Positions 1 through 10,900 of a DNA stretch of 64,000 nt are shown piece by piece. A program made the position numbers and the translations under genes. Source of the DNA: Hexactinellida sp. DTS-2022 (Eukaryota > Porifera > Hexactinellida); contig JAPNXP010000016.1 in assembly GCA_028753945.1 (NCBI GenBank), positions 434,001 to 498,000 of the forward strand, given 5' to 3'. The notes below the pieces were generated by a model. That model saw nothing but the letters and a program-made list of their open reading frames with translations, was not told the DNA's origin and ran no database searches. Each line of letters starts with the position of its first letter. The stretch's first letter is position 1.

Positions 1-373
1 TTATTGTTGTTATTTACAAAAATAGGTAAACAAATTAATGAAATTTCAAAATGAACCTAGAGGCTGGCTTTCAACGGGTATTATAGGTAAACTGTATGCT
101 GAACACGAATTTCGCATTTATAAATTTAGAATGTGAAAAAAGTTAAATCTATGGAAATCTTATAAAGAGAATATATAACGCCAGGCGCGGCGCCAGAGGG
201 GGGCAGGATTTTAGTTTATTCTCAAGTTAAATCATATGTGATAAATTCGCCCAGGATAATCCCTAGACTCATTCCCCTGGACACATTTCTAGAGGCTCGA
301 ATGTTTAAAATTTTTAGCTCGCTCGCTACGCTCGCTCAATTTTCATAAAACATACATATTATTACCGTATATC

Positions 374-908
374 CAGTGCTGCCAACCCTCCCGCTTTTTG
401 ATGTTTCCTCCCGCTCTCCCGCCTCCCCTCTCAAACCTCCCGCTTTTTGGATGATTGTATATGTAAATATTAGAATCTTAATTTTATAATTACAAGCAAT
501 ATATTTTAGTAGTCTTCACTTAACTAATTTACTCTAACCCCAGAAACAAATTTGTCTCTTTTTAAATACCATAATTCTGTATATTATCTTGTATTTCCAA
601 TTTTCCATTCTGACACATCATTTAGGGAATTTTTACAACACATCATTTAGGAAATTTTTATTTATTTATATATTTTATAATAATAATAAAATGCTCACTG
701 CTACCTTATATTCAATATTAGAGGGTAGAAACTAATTGATAGGTAGAGAAATGTTTTTATAATGCCTTTTATTCAGGTATTCTTGCTAATTTAACTAAAA
801 TACTGACCTCCCGCTTTTTCTCCCGCTTTTAGAGTATCTACCTCCCGCTTTTAGATGAAACTCCCGCCACAGGTCCCACTTTTGGGATATTTTAGGTTGG
901 CAGCACTG
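374..908. mobile_element. hAT-like MITE, CAGTGCTGCCAACC ends
   Basis: Termini CAGTGCTGCCAACC and GGTTGGCAGCACTG are flanked by TATATC on both sides (368-373, 909-914). The interior has repeated CTCCCGC-TTTTT blocks at both ends. It has no coding capacity. Confidence 0.8.
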
Positions 909-1239
909 TATATCTCGTATATTGTAGCATCGCCGCACCCCATAAGTAGCAAATAAAATGTATTAACACTATTTGTGATAATTATTTTGAATATTTTCTT
1001 CATAAATAACATTATTTATAATACAATGCTTATTTAGTAACGGGAATATAAGCAAATATAATTTCAAAAAATCAGTGGATTTTCGATGAAGTCCCTATAT
1101 CCCTGGATAGTTTGCAAGTATGACAAGTTCATGTAGCTTCATTGTTTTCAGATAAGTTCTGAAATGGAAAAGCTGCCGACCTGAAAAATTGGTCGCCCCC
1201 CCAGTTCGAAAAACCTGGCGCTGCGCATGTATAACGCCC

Positions 1240-1360
1240 CTTTCTACTATTTTCCATAGCAGTAAGGGTGATGAGTAAGGCCGCACAGCTGCCGTTAACT
1301 TGAGGTGCGAAGCACCGTTACGTCGCAAAGCGACCGAGACCGAAGGGCTCGTACTCCAAT
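1240..1360 (-). repeat. Dispersed GC-stem repeat (GGTCGCTTCGCGACC family)
   Basis: Contains short inverted stems (GTCGCAAAGCGAC) and GAAGGGCTC. Relatives lie at 3090-3190, 20805-20935 and 37915-37985. This copy ends just before the acceptor of the protease exon. It could be a tRNA- or rRNA-unrelated SINE; no tRNA-like A/B boxes were seen. Confidence 0.6.
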
Positions 1361-1393
1361 AAAAGGTTAGTTAAATTTCTAATGCTCCTATAG

Positions 1394-1971
1394 GAGTTCT
1401 ACTGGATCTCAGTGAACAGTCCCTCGTTGATTGTACTTGGAAAGAAGGCAACCATGGTTGTGACGGCGGAGAACCTGCTAAAGCTGGAAAATGGTTGTTA
1501 GAGCCTGGAATGAATCATTGTATTGTCACACGCGATGAATACACTTCAGCTGCGAAACAACCTGACACCAGAAGAGGCTATCTAATGGCTGATGGCGTTT
1601 GTCATTGGAATGACACGAATAAAGCTACCTGTGTAAAAGTAATGAATTTCATTGTATCCCCTCAAGGTGATGTAAATGTACTAAAACATTTTATTGCGAC
1701 AAAGGGACCGATTTCCGTTGGAATTGATGCCAACCATTACACATTCAAATTCTATTCTGAGGGCGTGTTCTATCAGCCAGGCTGTAAAAATGGAGTTCAT
1801 AGTTTAAATCATGCTGTACTTGCGGTTGGTTATGGAACTGAAAATGGACAAGATTACTGGTTGGTTAAGAATTCATGGTCAACTCATTGGGGAGATCAAG
1901 GGTACGTAAAGATGTCTATGAAAGACAACAATTGTGGTGTAGCTACGAATGCTCTGTTTTTCACTTTATAG
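1394..1971 (+). CDS. Papain-family (C1A) cysteine protease, last exon only (tandem paralogue of the gene at 4980-15702)
   Basis: This is the C-terminal part of a cathepsin L-like cysteine protease. The exon opens after a TATAG acceptor with two bases of a split Gly codon, the same phase as the last exon of the complete gene at 4980-15702. It encodes LSEQSLVDC, the GCDGGE loop, the catalytic His in LNHAVLAVGYG and the catalytic Asn in KNSWSTHWG. The catalytic Cys exon, the I29 propeptide and the N-terminal domain are not found in bases 1-1393. They either lie left of the window behind an intron of more than 1.3 kb, or this is a truncated duplicate. The frame is open to a TAG stop, and an AATAAA signal follows about 100 bases later. 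Long stretches are identical in protein to the downstream gene (for example EYxSAAKQPDTRRGYLMADG), which indicates a recent tandem duplication. Confidence 0.88.
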
Positions 1972-2074
1972 CAGAAAGAGGGAAGATAAATATTCAATAT
2001 TTATGCAGTGCTATTTGTTTATTGTGGCTCTATTTATAATATTGAAACTGCTAATTAATATTGGTAATTTGGTT

Positions 2075-2080
2075 AATAAA
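2075..2080 (+). terminator. Poly(A) signal of the upstream protease exon
   Basis: A canonical AATAAA lies 104 bases after the stop codon at 1971 on the same strand. Role inferred from motif and position. Confidence 0.5.
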
Positions 2081-2092
2081 TTATTACTAACA

Positions 2093-2443
2093 GGCTTCGC
2101 TTGGTAGGTCGCTTTGTGGCAGAACACAACCACAAAACAACCGAGAAGCGGTTGTGGTGTGGTTTACTACTTATTACATAAATTATCGCGTAAACAGGCC
2201 TAAAATAGGCAAAATTAACAACCGGAAATGAAATTTTAATGATTACGCATCATGCGGCAAGCATATTGATAATTTGCTGTGACCAACATGTTCGCATCAT
2301 TAATGTACATGTTCTATCATATTTTCAGAATTTTATCTCGTATTGGGTGCTAATTATGTGCGATTAAGTGAATTTTGCAAGGAGTGAGAAAATTTCGAGT
2401 GGAAACCTCAACTTATTGTCGGGTGCCAAAAGTCGGGTCGGGT
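2093..2443 (-). repeat. Dispersed repeat, copy interrupted by the MITE at 2444
   Basis: Matches in inverse the sequence at 13690-14120 (shared parts: the CGAGAAGCGGTTG stem, TGACCAACRTGT, GGAAACCTCAACTT). A third, more diverged copy is at about 50245-50470. Confidence 0.65.
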
Positions 2444-2961
2444 CAGTGCTGCCAAGTGAGTTCAGATAAATTCCTGGAGATTGAACATAAAATTTACGGA
2501 GAAACAAAAATTTTACGGAGCATGCTGAAATTCCCTCTGCAACCCAAAAGCTCCTAATTTGCTTTTGCAAATAATATAAACTAACTATTTTGTATGAATA
2601 ATCATTTATAAAGGTAGATATATGGACGCTTTCGCCCTTGTAAACAATAAGATATACTCACTAATAGCATGTATCAAAATATCAAAGTAATAATTTAGAT
2701 AATTTTGAATTGTGCACTGTTTTTTAATCAGAGTATTCTGCGATTGGAATAGTTCATCACTATGTTATTATTTGACATATTATTAACCATAAATAATGAT
2801 ATGGTGGTTCACTAGTAAGAACAAAACGCAGTTATATGTTGAACAAGAAGTCTTAAATATATTTCGCTAGAAATACGTAGAAATAAGTTTTCTTACGTGA
2901 CACGTAGATAGGGGTCATATTTACGTAGTCTACGTAAATTTACGAAGACTTGGCAGCACTG
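2444..2961. mobile_element. hAT-like MITE with perfect 8-bp duplication GGTCGGGT
   Basis: Termini are CAGTGCTGCCAA and TTGGCAGCACTG. The exact 8-bp target duplication lies at 2436-2443 and 2962-2969. It shares its ends with the element at 374-908 but has a different interior. It inserted into an older dispersed repeat. Confidence 0.9.
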
Positions 2962-3199
2962 GGTCGGGTAGACCAACAATGAGATTTGGAAACCGTCCAG
3001 TTTCTTCAATTAACTCGGAACATACAAACAAAATATACGTATACAAAGGTTTGTGTTTTAGTAGTAAGATAAAGGTTTGTGTTTTAATAATACGAGCCCT
3101 TCGGTCTCGGTCGCTTCGCGACCTTTATTTGTCCGTGTTAGACACTAAGCAAACACAATTAACGGCCGCTTCGCGCCCTTACCCTCCTTAAAATATCAC

Positions 3200-4979
3200 T
3201 CATAATAAATACGTCAACGGTATCCCTATAAACCTGTGACTTTCAAATTACACGTACTTAATTCAGTTCAGTGTGTAGCTAATTTTGGGAGCCAAGTATG
3301 TCAACTAATTAATTACCTAATGCTAATTACTAACCCAGGATTTAGCCTGCATAATAAATTGTTTAATTATTAATTCGATGCATTACTCTCATCAATACAT
3401 ACCTGCCAACCTATTTGAGTCATATCCCTGTACAGGGCTCCAATTTTCCCCTGTACATTGGCCAAAATCCCTGTACACCTCCCAAATATTTTTATCGACA
3501 TATTTTATTCGTTGATTTTGTAAACACACACTTAAAATGGTCCGAGCGTTTCAAATATCCATACAAGACACTTTATTTAAAGCATGGTTCTTTTATATTG
3601 TTATGTTCTACATGCTTGCTCAGTTAAGCATGGCTTTTACCCTCATTCCACACCTTGACAGAGAATGTTGATTCATTTTGATTTTGTAAAATCAACATTT
3701 GACAAAATCGACATAACATATACGTATATATAGATAGATAGATAAATATACAGCCTTGTGTTTAAATACTAAATAGTATAGATACACTCAAATCTCCCTT
3801 ATCCGGGCACCCGTAACTTGCAATTTTCCCGGGTCTCAGTCTCTCAGAACTTTTGATGATCTAGAACTGGAAATTTAATTATTATCAGGGTCCTATCTGC
3901 AAAACTTCACAGAATATATGGACCTTTGCAACAATGATTCCGAATTGCTCCAAACATTCCAGGTTTGTAATATGTAACACAAATAAACAATCAATTTCGG
4001 GATACGTATATTATTTAGGCCTAGATGATCAAGCTACCTTCCCTGAGATCAAACTATGCACCTTGAGTGGACATAATTTGGTTGCAAATGTATATCGGAA
4101 ACAGTTAACAGCAACAAGAAAATAGGTAATATTTAATTGAAGTATTTGTAATGATGCGATTATAGCGAGATTAACATTAACCTACCATCCCAAATATGTA
4201 CACTTTCGGTTAATATTTACATCGCCAATTCCCAAAAAACATCCGTGAAATAATAATTATGGAGGACAAAAATATGTTTCATAATCCTACCAAATTTGTT
4301 ACTTACTAAGTAATATGTACTAATACAATTCACGGTTTGTTACCCATGTTTGGATATTAACAAGTATATTTTTGCAAAAATGCAACATGTGAAAAACATA
4401 TACGGAAAAGGGAGAGAACAAGATATTTAGTTGTTAATTCTACAGTATTGGAAAAAATACACAACGTTTACCATTAACTACATAGCATTAGTACTTCGAT
4501 TATCTATACTGACACCTAATCCTTTTTTATTTTGACTATTATATTACATCTAAATTTCCATGGAAAGTTGAAGTCACTTGATGCAAGCTATCTTAGAATA
4601 GGCACTAATTTGTTATAAAAGTAGATTTGAAAGGGATTTGAAATACATTTCAAAACCAGTATTTATATTAAATTAGAAAAATTTTACCTCAAAATCTTCA
4701 ATGCTTAGTGACACCTGTTTTATTAATTTCGAATAAGGATAATGAGTACAAATTTCAACGGTACCCTTGTGTTCGTGCTAATGATAATCGATTGCATGCT
4801 GTTTTAAAGAATTTGAAAAAGGGAAATTCTTGAAGATAGTGAATTTAAAATTTCAACTTAAAAAAAAATTATATATTGCAACATTTTATTAGTTAGTAAC
4901 TTTTTTAATATAACCAAAAGTCACAAGTCAAACTCAACTATGACATTTATACTATGTATTCGTATAGAGTAATTCTACA
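3200..4979. other. Non-coding stretch upstream of the 26/29-kDa protease gene
   Basis: AT-rich; no coding stretch is convincing. It includes a TTGATTTTGTAAAATCAAC palindrome (3676-3700), a GATA microsatellite and a possible MITE edge at 3780 (CTTATCCGGGC). The last 100 bases must hold the promoter, but no clear TATA box was picked out. Confidence 0.5.
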
Positions 4980-7900
4980 ATGTTTCAGCTGGTAGTTCTC
5001 TCTCTATGCCTGTCTATGGCATTAGTTGGCGCAGTCCCTGACTGGTCTACAAACCCGTATACTGTAAAAGGTCACATTTTTCTGCCTTATGGGGATATAA
5101 TAGAGCCGTTTGAAGCCTGGATAGACCCAGCAACGAAGAGAAGCCGCATTGACTACTACAATGGAATGAATTCAATCCTCTATATTAATAGAGGTGGGTA
5201 TAAAATTGTACCAAGTCCACCCGGAAGTGTAAGTTTATTATATGCTAATTATCTAGGGGGTATGTCTCGAAAGGTTGATTATCCATATTTTTACTGTGGT
5301 TTGACTAAAGCAGATTAGCTTGCGCATATATTAAAATAAAAAATCTGATATTTACGACACTGCACTATGACTTTTGCCTGCAATTCCCGGTACATTTATA
5401 TAAGCTCTATTAATTAATGTTCTAAAGTCGTTTGTAAATTATCTTACGTGGGTTGACATAAAGTAAACGCATTGATATTCAATATATTTTTAGTTTATTT
5501 GTTGTTCTCTGCGCCTTGTTATTAGGTAAAACGAACATTTTTATTAATTAATAAATAATTGGGTTAATTAACATGTTCCGATTATAATCAGAATCGATTG
5601 TACTTCATAAATAAAATATTTAAGGATTCCGAAATGACCTGCTACAATGTAACTGGAGATATTGGATACCAAGTTGTTTTACCAGTTCTCACTGATTTCA
5701 AGCTGCTGAGCAATAAGTCACGGTGTCGGTACAATTCTCAAGAACGCTATTGCGATGTGTACAGATATACCTACACTTCAACGGAAAAAGTTAACACATA
5801 CGAAATGCACGTACTTGATGGGAATGTTCCAGTTTATTTTAACTTCACTGGTTATGACAGATTGATGGGATCACATTATGATGAATATGTATTCGAGTAT
5901 AGCGACTTTGCACCAGGAACTGTTCCAATTGGTATTTTTGATGAAGCGACAAATTTTAAGTGTAGTAGTTATCCAGGTCCAGGTGTATCTCAAACAGAAT
6001 TGGATCCAATGTCTGAGTTTATTGCGAGCTTAGATTCAGAAAAAAATGACAGAGATACCAGTTTCGAATTTGAATCATTCAAAAAAGTGAGTTAATTAAA
6101 TAAGTAGCATTTTAAGATCGAAATTCTATGTACGTATGTATATGCTACGGTCTACGGAACAAGTTGACATTTGGAACATGGTGACATTATTTTATCTGTT
6201 CATACTGTATGGCTTCCAAAGTAAATAAATATTACAATTTTCCACGTCAATTCTAGATCAAACCGTTGCTAATATCGGTTGACGGTTACAGATTTTATTA
6301 ACCAGTTAGCCGGTCTGTTGTTATTGGGAAATTAATGAGTAAAATATAAAAATTATCTGAATTTTGTTAGTAAATAATAATCATAAATCCATTTCCCATC
6401 ACCAAACAGTATTACATTTTTTGTAACAACGTAGTTTATAAGTTTTCTAAAATACAAAATGTAATAGTCAATGTGCTTATGGGTATTACTACTTTATAGA
6501 GGAGTCATATTCTGTAGTACAGTGTAACCTTGCTAACCGGGGCCTCGATAGCCGGGGAGCGGGGAATTCTTTTTTTGATTTCGTCGTTTAATATACAAAT
6601 GACTCTCTCTAACCGGGGAATTGCCCTAAGCGGGGAATGGGGAATGTGATCTGGTTACGACTTCGTATATTACTTTAAATCCTAACCTCGCTAAACGGGG
6701 AATTTATAACATAAGTCGAGATGAATATAATTATTACAGTGTCTTACTAATAGTACTTTACTTAATACAAACGATGCATTCTACTAGTTTCCCTAAATCT
6801 GAAAGTTTCTAGAACACAAACAAACACGGCTAATTAGAATTTCCGAAAAAGTCTGTGATGCTTGCCTGCTTAAGTGTGCTAAAATATAAGTTTCAATAGA
6901 AAGTCAAGACCATAGGAAAATCAATAAATAGAGACACACTCTAACCGGGGATGGGGAATAACTTCAAAATCTGTAGTCCCAAATTCCCCGGTTAGCGAGG
7001 TTACACTGTATAATCAAAATGTCGATTAGATGTATTGAGTAGGATAGGCTGTTAACCGGTTAACCGTTGGGAGAAATCGAATCGTAGTCATAGCCTCAGA
7101 AAGGTTAACCACCCCACCCCTGGCCAGATCTGATCTTATTACCCATTCAGTGCTTTCTCAAACTCGAAAAATTTCGGATTTCTAACCATTTGTTATTTGT
7201 ATCCTTAATTTCCTCCAAAAAAGGTAGAAAATTAGTAGCATTAAATCCATCCCTGATCCATTCACAATTTGATGTACCCCAAATTTGATATAAAAGAATT
7301 ATAAGTTAAGTAAAGACATATATCTATTCCTATACTATTAAATTAAAACCAAGGCTGGGTGTATCAGGGTTGTTTGATTTAAATCATTGATTTAAATCAT
7401 GATTTAAATCAAAAATCTGATTTTAATCAAAGAATTCTGATTTTAATCAATAAAGTCGGACTTTTTTGATTTAAATAAGATTTTTTATGTCTATTGTTTT
7501 TTGCGAAAAAAGAAAAGAAATACATTGATAATGAATCAAATTACATTGATAATGAGTCATTAACAATGTAATTAACCTATTAGCCAAATAATATACGCCA
7601 GTGTGATATAGATTGCAAAAAAAACAATTAAAATCAAAATTCTGATTTAAATAAAAAAAATCTGATTTAAATCAAAAAAATCGGATTTTTTTGATTTTTT
7701 AAAAAAAATCATGATTTTTATCAACCCTGGGGTGTATATGTGTATATGTTATGTCGATTTTGTCAAATGTTGATTTTACAAAATCAACATGAATCTGTTT
7801 TGACAAAAAGTGTCCGGCTACAAAAACTGTCCGGCCAGACAGTTTTTGTCAAATTTAGCAAAAAACGTTGTTTTGACAAAAAGTGTCCGGTCGGACAGTT

Positions 7901-10900
7901 TTTGTCAAACACTAAATACAATCCTGAATATCCGGATTTTTCGATTATCCGGGAACCCTTGGTTAATTTAATACAATGTGTTTATCCTAATTATCCCAAC
8001 TTGTTTTGAGTAATCCCAAAGAGTTCGGATGATCAAGGTTATACTGTATTAGATTATTAGAGGAGTTAAAACAAAGTTAGATTCTCACTTGTCATTTTCT
8101 AGTATACGTATTTACTGTATTATCACAGATTCTCTTTCTTGCGTAATATGCTGAAAAATATAAGAAAAATATTAAGTTTTTGTAGGCAAATTATTTTGCT
8201 AAATGTGACAAAAACTGTCTGGCCGGACAGTTTTTGTAGCCGGACACTTTTTGTCACAACAACATTTTTTGCTAAATTTGACAAAAACTGTCCGGCCGGA
8301 CATTTTTTGTAGCCGGACACTTTTTGTCAAAACAAATCAACGGAACTATAACAAGTGTTCGACTTTGGCTATATTACTCGGATAGGCCTTAGTTTTATTG
8401 CATTTTGTTCAGAATTCGCTTTATCCAAGTATATACCGACTTGTATGAAGAAATTTTTTACCAAAATAATTTTTTTTTTTTACTAGAATGAAAAAATATT
8501 CCATGGTGATTTTGGGGGGCCCCCCCAGATTCGAGGGGGCCCCCCCCAAATTGAAAATCTTGTTATTATAATATTTAAGGGGCCCCTTCAAATTTGGGGG
8601 GGTCTCCCCCAAATTTGAATAGTGTAATCTATTTCGTAGGGCCCCCCAAATTTATGGGGGCCTCCCCATTTGAATTGTATACTAGTTCAAATTTTGAGGA
8701 GGCCCCCTCCAAACTTGTTATCCTGCTGGAAAACTATGATTCTGTATTTTAATAATAGTACGTAGTTAATAAGGTTCTATGTTTAATTGCCTGGAAAAGT
8801 GATAAGTATAAGAAAAATGCTCACTAATATGTTTTTGATAGAAATAAAAGGAATTGTTTACTAAAGTCTAAATGTTCATCTAAATCTAAATGGTAAAATA
8901 TGTGAATGATCTAATATCAAAATTTGGAAATAACGGAAACTATAGGTTCGCAGTGATCAAATTTATTTTCCAGGTAGATATTAAACGAACTTGATTGGTT
9001 TTTCCCTTTCTTTGGATTAAAGCCCAAATATGAAAACTTCAGCCATTCTTCATCTTTTAGCACATAAATATCAACTTGTAACCATATTGCTGCAGAAAAT
9101 AATTCTACATCGCTACCCCATACTTTTAGCATCATTATTCTCTTGTTAGAAACGTATTCTTCCATATTTTGGCCATGTTTTGAAATGACATATTTGTAAC
9201 ATTCAGAGGATGTACTCATAAAACCTACTAATGTTATTCCTAACTTCTTCATGATAATTTTCGTCTCTAGACAGCCACCAACTGAATGACCTGAAAAGGC
9301 AGTTTCCATCTGGAATAATAGAAATCTTATCTTTTACGATGGATTTTTCTAAGCAGAAGTTAGGTCTAGAAGAATAGTTGATTAAAGTTATATATATCCC
9401 CGGACAATCCAAAATTTCTTGGCATTTGATTTTTCTCCACTTTTCAGTTACAGGGATAAAATAGGACTTTGATTTCTTTGTTCCAGTTTTGGTAGTCTCG
9501 TTTTTCAGTTTTAATAGACGATGATCAAATGGCCTTATTAAATCAGCATATAAATCATCCAATGACGCAGATCTCAATGACTTGCTCAATCCACACAAAT
9601 TCTTTGGATCATGTATTAGTTTCAAAGGAATTGAAACACAATAATCCTCATCAAATTCTGAATATTTTGTACGTTTATTTTTTTCGCTATCAAACAGATC
9701 ACATTCAGAATTATTGATCTCATTAATGCTACCAGTTTTATCTCTTTGACGTTTACCCAGGCATACTATATTCTTATCTATTTGAACAATACTACTATTA
9801 GGTTCAACAACTGCACTCGAAACATCTCTTTGTGAAATTTTTCTATTATATTGATATTTTATCAACTGGAAACAGCAGTCATGTGTACAGTGATCTGAAA
9901 ATATGCATTCCTTGCATTGATGAATTGTTAAAGGATCCAAAGTTTGTAATATTTTGAAGAAATGATTTCCTAACTCGTCTTTAATTCTATCACGGTACCA
10001 GATTTGCAATACACTAATGAATTCTTTAAATCCTCGATGAGCCAAATATTTAAGTTGATGAACAGATGATTGGGAAGTTTCTATCTCAATATGATATGTA
10101 TTTGCACAAAACTTAGAAAATAGCTCATCCAAAACTTCAGTGAGTAATTCAATGTAGAAAATGAATTCGCTTTCGCAATTGTCAATAGTTTTAGAAGATT
10201 TATCGTCTATTATACTGAAAAGGCATTTGTCTTTTTCACAAATATCTTGTATTAATGATCACACCATTTTCCGAGTATTACACCATTTTTCTGCGGTTTT
10301 CTGTTCGAATTCGCATAATAACCTATTGTATTCGTTTCGATTGAATTCCAAAGAAAAATTAGTTATGTTTTTACATGTATCTGTAAAGTCAGTCTCTGTG
10401 ATTTCTGGATTCATAATAGTGAAAAGATCACTTTGATTCATCCACATGTGCTTAATACCTTTTTGAATTGTGTTATATTCAACATAGCATTGATTTGATG
10501 TTGAATTAATTTTCAATATTTTTGTTTTAACATTTAAGGTTTGCTGAAGACATTTCTTCTTTCTACCTGAATTATTCGGATTTCGCATGTATGCAATCAT
10601 TCCTACTTTTAATTTTGTCTTCGAAATTTGTTTTCGCGTTATCTTGCGATAGTTTTCGATTTGGATTTTCCGTGTTTGAGTTAAAGTATGGACTTTCAGT
10701 CTTTCTCCCATATCCGCATGAACTCTCATTTCATTAGTTAGATTGTACCTCTCTATATTATACATTATTTCAGGATTTGGTTTCGAGCATGATTCAACAA
10801 AATTTGGCGTAAAAGATTCCAGCTGTGTGATATATTTTAATTGGTGAGGTGAAGATCTTGCATAATATATTTCCCATGGCGTTCTAGATAAAGATCTATG

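Noticed and set aside
10161-10436. Plus-strand ORF of 91 codons
   Set aside because: Shadow of the integrase/OTU gene on the minus strand.
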